From Christensenella sp. UBA6880 (GTDB lineage Bacteria > Bacillota > Clostridia > Christensenellales > CAG-917): DNA of 64,000 nt. A model generated the notes under the pieces. That model was given only the letters and a program-made list of their open reading frames with translations, made no database searches and had not been told where the DNA came from. Numbering within the stretch: position 1 is the first letter of the stretch; each line of letters starts with the position of its first letter. Where the stretch lies: positions 39,248 to 103,247 of the forward strand of contig DKCG01000041.1 in the NCBI GenBank assembly GCA_002449145.1, written 5' to 3'. This document shows, piece after piece, positions 53,779 to 63,723 of the stretch. The translations under genes were made by a program, and so were the position numbers.

Positions 53779-55953
53779 TCAAATCAAACTTTGCGGATTG
53801 ATTTCGACGAACACGTTGCATTTTTTCGATTTGTTTTGGTCGGCGATTTTGTATATTTCGCCGATGATATTCTCAAATTGTTGCGGCTCAATCCTCATCA
53901 TCACTTGATAGCGGCAAAGACCGTTCATACGCGTGACGGGCGATTTGCTTGCGCCCAAGTACACGAATTTTCCGCTTTGCGACTGCAGATTCTGAACGGA
54001 TTTATACACGTTTCTCGCCGCGTCCACCACGTCTTGCTCGTTTACGGACGACAAAAGCACGCGCACGACTTTCGTAAAAGGCGGAAATTTGGTCACCATT
54101 CTCGTGTTGATTTCCTTTTTCCAAAATCCTATGTAGTCGTACGTTCTTCCGAAGCGAAAAACGTAATGTTTCGGCGCGTAGGTTTGAAGAATGACTCTGC
54201 CCTCTTTTTCCGCTCTGCCCGCTCTGCCCGCAACTTGCGTAATGAGTTGGAACGTGCGCTCGCTCGAGCGATAATCGCTGAAATACAGCGCGGCGTCCGC
54301 TTCGAGAATACCAACGAGCGTGACGTTGCCGAAGTCGTGACCTTTTGCAATCATTTGCGTGCCGACGAGCACGTCCGCTTCCTTGTTGCCGAATGAGGAA
54401 AGAATCTTGAAATAACTGTCCTTTCTCACGGTCGTATCGTTGTCCATACGCAAGACTCTGACGCCGGGAATGAGATTTTTAAGTTCTTCGACAACCTTTT
54501 CCGTTCCGATTCTGCCTTGCTTTATCTCGTGACTGCCACAGTTTGGACACTTGGTCAAAGCGTGGTATCTGCGCCCGCAATAGTGGCATTTTAGTTCGTT
54601 GTCTTCCTTATGATAGGTCAACGAAATGTCGCAATCCTCGCACTTTGCTATATATCCGCATTCCTTACAGCGGATAAACGAGGCAAAGCCTCTGCGATTG
54701 AGAAAGAGCATAGCCTGCTCGCCTTTTGCGACGGTTTCCTTGAGAGCCTCTTGCAAAGCAAGAGAAAACAGACTGCGATTGCCTTGTCTGAACTCTGCCG
54801 TCATATCCACGATTTCCATTTCGGGAAGTTTGTGTTTGGATATTCTTTCGGGCAGCGATACGAGCCCGTACACGCCCTCGGTCGCTTTGAGATAGGTTTC
54901 CATATCGGGCGTAGCCGAACCGAGAATAAGCACGCAATCGTTTGCTTTTGCGCGGTATTCCGCAATAGTTTTCGTGTCGTAGCGCGGATTGGATTCCGAC
55001 AAATAACTCGTGTCGTGTTCCTCGTCGATAATGATTGCGCCGATGTTTTCGAGCGGTGCGAATATTGCCGACCTTGCGCCTATTGCGATGTGCGCTTTGC
55101 CGGTTTTGAGTCTTTTCCACTCGTCGTAGCGTTCGCTTGCGTTAAGTCCGCTGTGAAGTATCGCAACGTCGTCGCCGAATCTTGCGCGGAACAATCCGAG
55201 CATTTGCGGCGTAAGCGAGATTTCGGGAACGAGCATAATCGCGGTTTTGCCTTTTGCAATCATACGCTCTATCACGCACTCGTACACTTCGGTTTTTCCG
55301 CTTCCCGTAACGCCGTGCAAAAGATACGTTCCTTTCGCGCCGCAAAGCGTTTCCACCGCGCTCGCCTGCATTTCGGTAAGAACGACGTGCTTTTTCTCTC
55401 TTTGCAGAGTTTTGAGCGGCGTTGAACGCTCGTGTACGTCGCTTTCGGTCACGACGCCTTTTTCACGCAATCCGTTTATTGCGCTAACGCCGAATTTCGC
55501 GTTCAAAAAACTCAAAAACTGCCCGCCGTTAGAGGCGATATAGTCGAGAGCATCTTGTTGCTTTTCCGCCCTCTTTCCAACTATTTCTTTGAGTTCGGCA
55601 AGCGTTCTCGAATCGTCGGCGGTGAGAAATTTCCTCGTATATTCGGGGTCTTTTTCCTCGCGTAGTTGTTGAGGAACGAACAAGCGCAAAACGTCGATAT
55701 AGCGCAGATTGTACGTTTTGCGCATAAAGTTCATAAGTCCCAACTGTTCGGGACTTATGGGCGAATCGAGATATTGCGCTTTTTTAAGGTCTTGAAATTC
55801 CGACTTATCCTTTTTGCCGATAACAAAGCCGATAAGCCTCTTTTTTCCGAACTCGACAACGACTCTGCTGCCTATCGGCACGTCGTCGCCGATATAATCG
55901 AAAGTCCTGTCCACGTCGCTATTCGAGATGTTGACGATGACTTCCAGAATCAT
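53779..55953 (-). CDS. priA: Primosomal replication restart helicase PriA
   Basis: PriA reloads the replisome at abandoned forks. The helicase has HGVTGSGKTEVYE (Walker A), IIIDEEHD, LGSATPDMETYL and the zinc-binding cysteine clusters (CKECGYIAKCEDCDIS, then CHYCG and CPNCGS). At 724 residues it is somewhat short of the Bacillus protein but has all domains. It overlaps coaBC by 4 bases. Confidence 0.96.
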   Translation of the reverse strand: MILEVIVNISNSDVDRTFDYIGDDVPIGSRVVVEFGKKRLIGFVIGKKDKSEFQDLKKAQYLDSPISPEQLGLMNFMRKTYNLRYIDVLRLFVPQQLREEKDPEYTRKFLTADDSRTLAELKEIVGKRAEKQQDALDYIASNGGQFLSFLNAKFGVSAINGLREKGVVTESDVHERSTPLKTLQREKKHVVLTEMQASAVETLCGAKGTYLLHGVTGSGKTEVYECVIERMIAKGKTAIMLVPEISLTPQMLGLFRARFGDDVAILHSGLNASERYDEWKRLKTGKAHIAIGARSAIFAPLENIGAIIIDEEHDTSYLSESNPRYDTKTIAEYRAKANDCVLILGSATPDMETYLKATEGVYGLVSLPERISKHKLPEMEIVDMTAEFRQGNRSLFSLALQEALKETVAKGEQAMLFLNRRGFASFIRCKECGYIAKCEDCDISLTYHKEDNELKCHYCGRRYHALTKCPNCGSHEIKQGRIGTEKVVEELKNLIPGVRVLRMDNDTTVRKDSYFKILSSFGNKEADVLVGTQMIAKGHDFGNVTLVGILEADAALYFSDYRSSERTFQLITQVAGRAGRAEKEGRVILQTYAPKHYVFRFGRTYDYIGFWKKEINTRMVTKFPPFTKVVRVLLSSVNEQDVVDAARNVYKSVQNLQSQSGKFVYLGASKSPVTRMNGLCRYQVMMRIEPQQFENIIGEIYKIADQNKSKKCNVFVEINPQSLI

Positions 55954-57134
55954 AGAGCGTTCACCTTGTCGAGAATGACGTCGGCAAGTTCTCTCTTGCT
56001 CACTTTTCCGCTTTCAAACTCGTTGCCGTCGTTGTCGATTATCGTTGCGACGTTGGTATCTACGTCAAATCCCGCGCCCTCGACGGTAACGTCGTTTGCG
56101 ACCACGAGGTCGGCGTGCTTCTTTTTGAGTTTGCCTTTGGCGTTTTCAATCAGATTTTCGGTTTCGGCGGAAAATACGACGAGTTTTCTTTCGCCCTTCT
56201 TTTCGCCGAGCGTTTTTGCGATGTCGGGATTTTTGACGAGTTCGAGGGTCAGCGTGTCGCTCTTGACCTTTTGCGAAAACGTGTTTTTCACCTTGTAGTC
56301 GGCAGGTGCGGCTGCCATTATCGCAACGTCGCAAGAGTCGAACTCCGCATTGCAAGCGTCGAGCATTTCTTGCGTCGTGGTGACGTGAATTGCTTTTTCG
56401 ACGCATTTTGGCACGTCAACCTTGACGTTTCCGTACACGAAAACGACGCTTCCGCCTCTGTCCGCAACCGCTTCGGCAAGTGCCTTGCCCATCTTTCCGC
56501 TCGAATGATTTGCGATGACTCGCACGCCGTCGATTTTTTCTTCCGTACCGCCCGATGTGATAAGCACGCGCTTATTTTCAAAATCCTGCACGGGCGTGAG
56601 ATAGTCCACGATTGCCTTCACTATGTCGCAAGGCTCTGCCATACGCCCTTTTCCTACGTCGCCGCAAGCCAACAGCCCAACCGCCGAATCGCAAAAAAGT
56701 ACGCCGCGCTCACGCAAAGTCTGCATATTCTTTTGCGTTGCAACGTCATCGTACATATTGCAATTCATCGCGGGACAAATGAGTTTTTGAGCGTTCGAGG
56801 CAAGATACGTCGTCGTGAGCATATCGTCCGCAATGCCCTCTGCAAACTTTGCGATGACGTTTGCCGTCGCAGGGGCAACCACCAAAATATCCGCTTTTTT
56901 TGCAAGGGATATATGGTTGATGTCAAATTCCTTGACAGGCTCGAAAGCGTTTGTGACGACGGCGGATTTTGCGAGCGTTTGGAAGGTCAAAGGCGTGACG
57001 AACTCGCGGGCATTATCAGTCATAATAACGTCCACGTTTGCGCCCGACTTCTTGAGCCTCGATACGATTTCGCACGCTTTGTAAACGGCGATACCGCCGC
57101 TTACGCCCAAAACCACGTTTTTTCCGTACAGCAT
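55950..57134 (-). CDS. coaBC: Bifunctional phosphopantothenoylcysteine decarboxylase/synthetase
   Basis: CoaBC catalyses two steps of coenzyme A synthesis. The N-terminal FMN-dependent CoaC domain has GVSGGIAVYKACEIVSRL and the PAMNCNMYD motif; the C-terminal CoaB domain has VLITSGGTEEKIDGVR and NHSSGKMG. The 394-residue length is standard. It follows rpoZ. Confidence 0.95.
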   Translation of the reverse strand: MLYGKNVVLGVSGGIAVYKACEIVSRLKKSGANVDVIMTDNAREFVTPLTFQTLAKSAVVTNAFEPVKEFDINHISLAKKADILVVAPATANVIAKFAEGIADDMLTTTYLASNAQKLICPAMNCNMYDDVATQKNMQTLRERGVLFCDSAVGLLACGDVGKGRMAEPCDIVKAIVDYLTPVQDFENKRVLITSGGTEEKIDGVRVIANHSSGKMGKALAEAVADRGGSVVFVYGNVKVDVPKCVEKAIHVTTTQEMLDACNAEFDSCDVAIMAAAPADYKVKNTFSQKVKSDTLTLELVKNPDIAKTLGEKKGERKLVVFSAETENLIENAKGKLKKKHADLVVANDVTVEGAGFDVDTNVATIIDNDGNEFESGKVSKRELADVILDKVNAL

Positions 57135-57185
57135 AATAAGCCTCGTTTCAATCGAGATTGAAAAATCGTCGTAATACCGTTCGGA

Positions 57186-57380
57186 TTAGTCGCGAACGAT
57201 TTTGATTTTGTCTTCGTAGATTTCCTTGCAAGCGAGCGAAATGGGTTTCAAACCGCTCTTTTCAAGGTAACTGCTTTCGGTCGTTGCGAGTTCGCGCGCG
57301 CGTTTTGCAACGGCGACGGTAAGTGCGTATCTGCACTCTGCGTGTTTGATGAGTTTGTCGATGGGGGGATCGATCATCAT
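57186..57380 (-). CDS. rpoZ: RNA polymerase omega subunit
   Basis: The 64-residue protein matches omega, which stabilises the RNA polymerase beta' subunit: DKLIKHAECRYALTVAVAKR and ARELA in the conserved helix. GGAGG precedes the double ATG; I use the first. It lies between gmk and coaBC, the conserved order. Confidence 0.92.
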   Translation of the reverse strand: MMIDPPIDKLIKHAECRYALTVAVAKRARELATTESSYLEKSGLKPISLACKEIYEDKIKIVRD

Positions 57381-57472
57381 AGTTTGTTTCCTCCGATTGA
57401 GTATGTAAATTTGTTTTGTTTTTATGTTTACGCTTTGTGAGCGAGTTTTTACGATGTTTTTTATTGCTCTGC

Positions 57473-58045
57473 TTATTTAAGTTCCGCCCTTCTTTTTTCG
57501 AGGTAGTTTACGATTTTGTCGGCGCAAACGTCTGCAACGTCGTTTATCACGACAAAGTCGTAGTACGGTATGCACTTTCTTTCAAACTCGATTTCGTCAA
57601 GGCGTTTTTTGAGAGAATCGGGCGTTTCGCTACCTCTGCCGATAAGGCGTTTTTTGAGTTCTTCGAGAGACGGCGGATTGATGAATATCGTCACGCAATC
57701 GGGATACACTTTTTTGATGTTCATTGCGCCCACGCTATTGATGTCGAGCAGCACGTCGAAGCCTTGATTGCGCTTCGTTTCCACTTCGCATTTGAGAGTG
57801 CCGTAGCAGTTTGTGAAAGTGCGGGTGTATTCCACAAATTCGTCGTTGTCGGCGCGCTTTACAAACTCGTCCTCGGTGATGAAATAGTAATCCACGCCCT
57901 CTTTTTCGCCGTTTCTCGGCTTTCTCGAAGTGCAGGACACCGAAAATCTCAGATTCGGCATCTTTTGGAACATTTTTGATATAACGGTACTTTTGCCCAC
58001 GCCGCTGAATCCCGACACGACGATGAGCAATCCTTTGTTGTGCAT
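57473..58045 (-). CDS. gmk: Guanylate kinase
   Basis: Gmk phosphorylates GMP to GDP. The P-loop is SGFSGVGKSTVISKM, followed by SCTSRKPRNGEKEGVDY (GMP binding) and IFINPPSLEELKKRL. The length is 190 residues. In most Bacillota remA (DUF370) lies between yicC and gmk; here only 29 bases separate them, so remA is absent from this site. Confidence 0.96.
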   Translation of the reverse strand: MHNKGLLIVVSGFSGVGKSTVISKMFQKMPNLRFSVSCTSRKPRNGEKEGVDYYFITEDEFVKRADNDEFVEYTRTFTNCYGTLKCEVETKRNQGFDVLLDINSVGAMNIKKVYPDCVTIFINPPSLEELKKRLIGRGSETPDSLKKRLDEIEFERKCIPYYDFVVINDVADVCADKIVNYLEKRRAELK

Positions 58046-58074
58046 AATCGTTTACCTTCCGGATTGAATATTCG

Positions 58075-58950
58075 TCATTCGACGTTTGCGGCTTGTTCGC
58101 GCATTTTTTCTATCTCGTTCTTGATTGCAAGAACTTCATTCGTGATTCGCATATCGTTTGCTTTCGAGCCTATAGTGTTGGTTTCTCTGTTGAACTCTTG
58201 TACGAGGAAGTCCATTTTGCGCCCGACGGGTTCGTTTGCCTCGAGAAGCGAGCGCATATTCGCGATATGAGTGGAAAGTCTCGTGATTTCCTCGTCTATT
58301 GCGCAATGGTCGGCGTAGAGCGCGACTTCGGTTGCGAGGCGTTGTTTGTCGATGAGCGACGGCTCGACCACTTCGGCGATTCGAGCGTTGAGATTGGCTC
58401 TGTAATCCTCAACCACTTTCGGCGCAAACTCTTTGATATGTTCGAGGCAATCTTTGATTGAATCGAGTTTCTTTACGAAATCGACCTTTTGCGATTGACC
58501 TTCTTTTTCACGCATAGATTTGAGATTTTCAAGCGCAAGATTCACTGCTTCGAGAGTCATTTCGCAAAGCAAATCCTCGTCCTCGACCGCTTCTTGTCTC
58601 GTCACTATGTCGCCGACTTTCAAGAGAGTCGAAACCGTCACGTCGTTTTCGAGTCCGGTGCCGTCCGTAAGTTTTTTAACAGCAGCAAGATAATTGTTTG
58701 CAAGTTCGAGATCCACCGTGTACGCGCCCTCGTCCGTCGACGATTGTTCATAGGTGAGATAAAGATCGACGTGACCTCTCGATATTGCCTTGGAAACGGC
58801 TTTTTTCAATTTGTCCTCCACGAACAAGAAGTTGCGAGGAAGTTTGAAATTACAATCCAAAAACCTGTGATTTACGGTTTTAATTTCGATGGTTATGGTC
58901 TTTCCGTCGCGTTTTGAAACGCCTTTGCCATACCCTGTCATACTGTGCAT
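58075..58950 (-). CDS. yicC: YicC-family endoribonuclease
   Basis: The 291-residue protein begins HSMTGYGKGVSKRDGKTI and ends with MDFLVQEFNRETNTIGSKAN followed by a helical tail, the two signatures of the YicC/YloC family. Members are endoribonucleases; the E. coli protein helps RNA turnover. It heads the long operon that continues to rpe. Confidence 0.92.
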   Translation of the reverse strand: MHSMTGYGKGVSKRDGKTITIEIKTVNHRFLDCNFKLPRNFLFVEDKLKKAVSKAISRGHVDLYLTYEQSSTDEGAYTVDLELANNYLAAVKKLTDGTGLENDVTVSTLLKVGDIVTRQEAVEDEDLLCEMTLEAVNLALENLKSMREKEGQSQKVDFVKKLDSIKDCLEHIKEFAPKVVEDYRANLNARIAEVVEPSLIDKQRLATEVALYADHCAIDEEITRLSTHIANMRSLLEANEPVGRKMDFLVQEFNRETNTIGSKANDMRITNEVLAIKNEIEKMREQAANVE

Positions 58951-58980
58951 ATACGCGCACCCGCCTAATAATTTTTTGAT

Positions 58981-59009
58981 ATTATATCACAAAGTTTATT
59001 CAAACACAA
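58981..59009 (-). promoter_or_regulatory. Promoter of the yicC-to-rpe operon
   Basis: On the minus strand TTGTGT (59004-59009) and a perfect TATAAT (58981-58986) have a 17-base spacer; the start is expected near 58974, about 24 bases before the yicC ATG. Confidence 0.55.
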
Positions 59010-59037
59010 CAAATTGCGCCAACAATATGACAAAAAT

Positions 59038-59059
59038 AAAAAGGCACTTGTGCCTTTTT
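59038..59059. terminator. Bidirectional terminator between ligA and yicC
   Basis: AAAAAGGCA and TGCCTTTTT form a perfect stem around a CTTG tetraloop. It ends the ligA transcript. Confidence 0.85.
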
Positions 59060-59107
59060 AAGTTGAAAAAACAATATTTTTCGAGTTTTAATCGAATTTA
59101 GGTTCAA

Positions 59108-61054
59108 TCACAAACCGAGCATATTCTTGAAACGTTGTTCGTCGATTATCTCGATTCCGAGTTTTTGCGCCTTTTCGAGTTTCGAGCCCGCATCCTCGCC
59201 CGCAAGCACGAGGTTTACGGATTTCGACACCGAAGAGGCAACCTCGCCGCCGTTGTCCTCGATGAGTTTTGTCGCCTCGCCTCTCTTGTAGGTCGGAAGC
59301 GACCCGGTAAGCACGATTTTCATTCCGCTGAACACGCCTTGCTTTTCTTCGGATTCCTCGAACACGATACCGCTTTCAAGCAATCGTTTTACAAAATCCG
59401 CATTGTTAGAATCATGGAAATATTCAAAAATGTTGTTTGCAAGCACTTCGCCTATTCCGTCCACCGCGCCAAGATCGGCAAGCGTTGCGTTTTGCAAGTT
59501 TTCCAGCGTTCTAAACCTCTTAACCAAGTCTTTTGCAGTCTTTTTGCCTATGCCCTCTATTCCGAGCGCAAAGATGAATCTGTCAAGCGTCGTATGCTTC
59601 GATTTTTCAATCGCGCCGAGCAAATTGTCAATCTTTTTATCCCCGAAACCTTCCAGTCCGAAAAGGTCGGTTGCGGTGATATTCATCAAATCCACAGCGT
59701 CCTCGACGTGCGTTTCGTTGTACAAAAGTTCGGCGGTTTTCTCGCTGAATCCGTCGATATCCATTGCGTCTTTCGAGGCAAAATGGTCGAGTTTGGATAT
59801 GATTTGCGGCGCGCAGTTGTCGCCCGTGCAGTACAAAAATGCGCCGACTTCCTTGACGGGTGCATGGCAAACGGGACATTCGGTGGGTTTTTCAATGGAT
59901 TTTGCGTTCGGATTTTCGATTGCAACGCCCATAATTTCGGGAATGACGTCGTTTGAACGTCTCACAAACACCTTATCCCCTATTTTAACCTTCTTTTTGA
60001 GAATGTCGCCGTAATTGTTGAGGGTCGCCCTCGACACGGTTACGCCGCCTATATCAACCGGTTCGAGTATTGCGATAGGATTAAGTTTCGCGCTTCTCGA
60101 CACTTGCCATTCCACGTCTTGCAAGGTCGTCGTCATCTCGTCTGCCTTGAACTTGTACGCAACCGCCCATTTTGGGAATTTTTCGGTGAATCCTATTTCT
60201 TCTCTCAACCTCACGTCGTTCACTTTGAACACTACGCCGTCGATCAGATAGTCGAGATTTTCACGTTTTTCGCCGGTTTTGTCGGCGTATTTCATAGCGG
60301 CTTGCGCATTGTCGACAACTTCGAAATCTCCTTCGGTTTCAAATCCTTCTTTCTTCAAAAATTCGCGCATTTCCGTTTGTGTTTCAAAGGTTTTGTCGCT
60401 GTATCCGATGTTATATGCAAAAAAGGACAGTCCGCGCTGTGCGGTGACTTCGGGATTGAGATTGCGGATTGCGCCCGCCGCGCCGTTTCTTGCGTTTTTG
60501 AGCGGCTCGCTTGCGGTCAAATTGTATTCGTTGAGCCTTGAAAGTCGTAAAATGCCCTCGCCCTGAATTTCGATTTTGCCCTTATAATCGATGGTCTTGG
60601 GCAGTTTTTTGATTGTATTCACTTGCGCCGTAACCACTTCGCCGACAATGCCGTTGCCTCTGGTTGACGCTTTGACGATTTTGCCGTTTTCGTACAAAAT
60701 ATTGAGCGTAAGCCCGTCGAATTTGTATTCGCAAGTGAGTTTTGGCAAATATCCGACCGCTTTCACAATACGGTTGCACCACTCGTAAAATTCTTCCTTT
60801 GATTGACACTTGTCAAGGCTGTAAAGGCGCAAAAGGTGCTTGGATTGCTCGAACTTACCTTTGGGTGCGCCGCCCACTCTGTGCGTGGGGCTCGTCGGCA
60901 AAGAATACCCTTCTTCACGTTCGAGGGCTCTCAACTCGTCATAGAGGCGGTCGTACTCGGCGTCCGAAACGACGGGTGCGTCTTCTTCGTAATACAATCT
61001 CGCCCACTCGTTGAGAGTTGCGATAAGTTCTTTCATTCTTGCAAGTTTGTCCAT
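59108..61054 (-). CDS. ligA: NAD-dependent DNA ligase LigA
   Basis: LigA seals nicks in replication and repair. The domain Ia N-terminus has YYEEDAPVVSDAEYD; the adenylated lysine is K111 in CEYKFDGL; the OB fold, the four-Cys zinc finger (CPVCHAPVKEVGAFLYC), helix-hairpin-helix repeats and a C-terminal BRCT domain (GMKIVLTGSLPTYKRGEATK) follow. At 648 residues it is slightly shorter than usual (~670) but complete. Confidence 0.96.
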   Translation of the reverse strand: MDKLARMKELIATLNEWARLYYEEDAPVVSDAEYDRLYDELRALEREEGYSLPTSPTHRVGGAPKGKFEQSKHLLRLYSLDKCQSKEEFYEWCNRIVKAVGYLPKLTCEYKFDGLTLNILYENGKIVKASTRGNGIVGEVVTAQVNTIKKLPKTIDYKGKIEIQGEGILRLSRLNEYNLTASEPLKNARNGAAGAIRNLNPEVTAQRGLSFFAYNIGYSDKTFETQTEMREFLKKEGFETEGDFEVVDNAQAAMKYADKTGEKRENLDYLIDGVVFKVNDVRLREEIGFTEKFPKWAVAYKFKADEMTTTLQDVEWQVSRSAKLNPIAILEPVDIGGVTVSRATLNNYGDILKKKVKIGDKVFVRRSNDVIPEIMGVAIENPNAKSIEKPTECPVCHAPVKEVGAFLYCTGDNCAPQIISKLDHFASKDAMDIDGFSEKTAELLYNETHVEDAVDLMNITATDLFGLEGFGDKKIDNLLGAIEKSKHTTLDRFIFALGIEGIGKKTAKDLVKRFRTLENLQNATLADLGAVDGIGEVLANNIFEYFHDSNNADFVKRLLESGIVFEESEEKQGVFSGMKIVLTGSLPTYKRGEATKLIEDNGGEVASSVSKSVNLVLAGEDAGSKLEKAQKLGIEIIDEQRFKNMLGL

Positions 61055-61098
61055 AACTTCCTATTTGTTGCCTTAATTTTGAAAGGCATACCCATTCA

Positions 61099-61127
61099 AA
61101 CTTAACTTATAATTCGCTTATTGTCAA
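61099..61127 (-). promoter_or_regulatory. Candidate promoter of ligA
   Basis: On the minus strand TTGACA (61122-61127) and TAAGTT (61099-61104) have a 17-base spacer. The -10 box is weak. Confidence 0.4.
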
Positions 61128-61245
61128 TATCGCATTTATGCGTATGCGGATTTTCGAGTATCTGACCGCATTAATTCGCATTTTAGTTTGCAAATTTGCG
61201 ATTTTCGCAATATACCGAAAAATGCGTTTTCACGCCGATTTTTTA

Positions 61246-63483
61246 TCAGCCGTTTTCTTTTTTGTCTATGACTTTGAGGTTTGCCGCCGCGATTGCGAGC
61301 GAGAATCTCTTTACGCCCAAACCCTTAAACGCGATTGCCGCAATCTTGTCTTCGCCGTCGCCGCTCGTTTGAATTATGATACCGCGACCGAACTTGTTAT
61401 GCTCGACGATTGTGTCCTTTTTGAATTGCGAATAGTCAACGTTCGAGGCTTTTTTCGGCGTTTCGAGAGTGGATTTTGAAAATCCGTTCGACAAATTCTT
61501 TTTGAACGCCGAAGTTTGCGGATTGTTCACGCCGAGTTTAATGCGGTCTTTGGTATCGAACGTAGGCGACGTATAATTGGAATTTGCGTAGCGCATAGAG
61601 GATTTGAATCCGCTCATTTCGCCCACGAAACGGCTTTTCGGCAAGTATTCCGTACGCCCGAAACGATAGCGTTGACGAGCGTTGAGAACAAACAATTTCT
61701 TTCTCGCGCGCGTTATTGCGACGTACATAAGTCGTCGCTCTTCCTCTACGTCGCCCGCCGTAATCGCTCTTTGCGTGGGGAAAATTCCGTCTTCGAGCGC
61801 AACGAGGAACACGTCGTCGAATTCGAGTCCTTTCACCGCGTGTATCGTGGCGATCGTGACGTAGTCGTCGCCACTCATTTCGTCCGTGTCCGAAACGAGC
61901 GCGACCGATTGCATAAAGTCGGATATGCTCGCACCATCGTTGTCCTGCTCGAATTGCTGAACCGCGGACACGAGTTCTTCGATGTTTTCGAGGCGGTTTG
62001 CGTCGTCGGGGTCTTGACTTTGGGAAAGCGCGGCTTCCAGTCCGCTTCGACGAATGACGTATTGCACGAACTCAACCGCCTGCATTTGCTTTGAGAATTG
62101 CACCAAATCCGTCGCTATTTGCGTAAACGGCGCAAGTTTTTTTGCGGTCGTCGGCGTGAGCCATTCGGGATTAAGAAGCACCGAAAACATAGTCGCGGAC
62201 TTTGCTTTTGCAACGTCTTGCAACTCTTGTACTGCCGTGTTGCCTATGCCGCGCTTGGGATAGTTCACCACGCGCAGAATACTGTCGTTGTCGCTCGGAT
62301 TTATTGCAAGGCGAACGTACGCCAAAGCGTCCTTGATTTCCTTGCGTTCGTAGAATCTAAAACCGCCGAAAACCTTGTACGGTATGCCGTGCAGATTAAA
62401 TTCTTCTTCAAACTGACGAGTCACCGAGTTTGCGCGCACCAAAACCGCCATATCCTTGTAATTTTCGCCGTTTCTGTGCAACGTATTTATGGTTCTAGCG
62501 ACATACGTCGCCTCGTCGCGGTCGTTGTACGCCTCATAGTACTCGATAGAATCCTCGTACTTTATCTCTGACCACAATGTCTTTTCGTTGCGGTTCGAGT
62601 TGTTTTTTATGACGTTGTTCGCCGCCTGCAAAATTGACGTAGTACTGCGGTAGTTCTGCTCGAGTTTGTAGACTTTTGCGTTCGGAAAATCCTTTGAAAA
62701 GTCGAGAATATTCTTGATTTCCGCGCCGCGCCAACTGTATATCGACTGGTCCTCGTCGCCCACGACAAACAAGTTGCCGTTGAGTTTCGAGAGCATTTTC
62801 ACGATGTCGTATTGCAGTTTGTTTGTGTCTTGAAACTCGTCTACGCAGATATATTTGAATCGTCTTTGATATTTTTCCAAAACGTCCGGACACTCGCGGA
62901 ACAGTTGCACGGTTTTGAGAAGCAAATCGTCGAAATCCATACAGTTGCAGTTTTTGAGTTCCTGCTCGTATCTCGAATAAATTTGGAAGATATTATACGC
63001 GTCGTTATCGTCGTTTTTTATCGCGTCGTAATAGACTTCGGGCGACATATCGAGAGTTTTTGCGCGCGAGATATGCCAAAGGTAATCACCCTTGTTTTTC
63101 GGGTCCGCTTGCGGATAATCCTGCAAAACGCGCTTTACGACTCTCTCGCTTTCGAGGTCGGTGTAAATGGTAAAATCTTTGGTATACCCTATTCTATCCG
63201 CGTCAAATCGCAAAATACGCGCGCACATCGAGTGGAAAGTGCTTGTCCACACGCTCTGCGAGCCGAGATATTTTTCGATACGTTCTTTCATTTCGTTAGC
63301 GGCTTTGTTGGTAAAGGTGATTGCCAAAATATTGTACGGATCTACGCCGTTTTCGATGAGATGGCACACTCTTGCCGTAAGCACGCGAGTTTTTCCGCTT
63401 CCCGCGCCTGCGATAACCAAAACCGCGCCTTCGGTGTCGTTGACGGCGGCTAATTGTTGGGGATTGAGATTAAAGTTGTTCAT
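61246..63483 (-). CDS. pcrA: UvrD/PcrA-type DNA helicase
   Basis: This superfamily 1A 3'-5' helicase acts in repair and replication. It has the Q motif NLNPQQLAAVN, Walker A AGAGSGKT with K31, VDEFQDTNKLQYD, GDEDQSIYSWRGA, LEQNYRST and the VAITRARKKL motif, and a C-terminal tail with IVEHNKFGRGIIIQ, a KOW-like RNA polymerase-binding segment seen in PcrA. I chose the ATG at 63483, giving 745 residues and the usual N-terminus; in-frame codons further upstream have no initiation signals. It is upstream of ligA, the order pcrA-ligA of Bacillus. Confidence 0.95.
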   Translation of the reverse strand: MNNFNLNPQQLAAVNDTEGAVLVIAGAGSGKTRVLTARVCHLIENGVDPYNILAITFTNKAANEMKERIEKYLGSQSVWTSTFHSMCARILRFDADRIGYTKDFTIYTDLESERVVKRVLQDYPQADPKNKGDYLWHISRAKTLDMSPEVYYDAIKNDDNDAYNIFQIYSRYEQELKNCNCMDFDDLLLKTVQLFRECPDVLEKYQRRFKYICVDEFQDTNKLQYDIVKMLSKLNGNLFVVGDEDQSIYSWRGAEIKNILDFSKDFPNAKVYKLEQNYRSTTSILQAANNVIKNNSNRNEKTLWSEIKYEDSIEYYEAYNDRDEATYVARTINTLHRNGENYKDMAVLVRANSVTRQFEEEFNLHGIPYKVFGGFRFYERKEIKDALAYVRLAINPSDNDSILRVVNYPKRGIGNTAVQELQDVAKAKSATMFSVLLNPEWLTPTTAKKLAPFTQIATDLVQFSKQMQAVEFVQYVIRRSGLEAALSQSQDPDDANRLENIEELVSAVQQFEQDNDGASISDFMQSVALVSDTDEMSGDDYVTIATIHAVKGLEFDDVFLVALEDGIFPTQRAITAGDVEEERRLMYVAITRARKKLFVLNARQRYRFGRTEYLPKSRFVGEMSGFKSSMRYANSNYTSPTFDTKDRIKLGVNNPQTSAFKKNLSNGFSKSTLETPKKASNVDYSQFKKDTIVEHNKFGRGIIIQTSGDGEDKIAAIAFKGLGVKRFSLAIAAANLKVIDKKENG

Positions 63484-63606
63484 AGCGAGCGCCTTTGCGA
63501 CTTTTCGCCGCATTTTAACTACAATCACTATACCACATATTGTGGAGTTTATCAATTTTTTCAAGAAAATAGCACAAAAATTGTCGGAAAAAATGCGTTT
63601 GTATTA

Positions 63607-63635
63607 TTGATTTAATAAATCAAATATGATATTCT
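63607..63635 (+). promoter_or_regulatory. Candidate promoter with overlapping inverted repeat before the acidic repeat gene
   Basis: TTGATT (63607-63612) and TATTCT (63630-63635) have a 17-base spacer. The perfect inverted repeat TTGATTT-AAT-AAATCAA (63607-63623) covers the -35 box and could be a protein-binding site in the divergent pcrA/acidic-protein spacer. Confidence 0.4.
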
Positions 63636-63666
63636 ATTCATAACTTGGATTATAGAGGGATTTTTT

Positions 63667-63723
63667 ATGCGAAAATTCTTCTGTTTTCCGTGCGGAGGAA
63701 TTTATTTTTATGGTAAATTTTGA
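63667..63723 (+). CDS. Possible 18-residue leader peptide
   Basis: An 18-codon frame (MRKFFCFPCGGIYFYGKF) begins 9 bases after GAGGG and ends 11 bases beyond the start of the downstream gene, in a different frame. It has two cysteines in CFPCG and many aromatic residues. Its overlap would allow translational coupling. It may be chance; the ribosome binding site is the main support. Confidence 0.35.
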   Translation: MRKFFCFPCGGIYFYGKF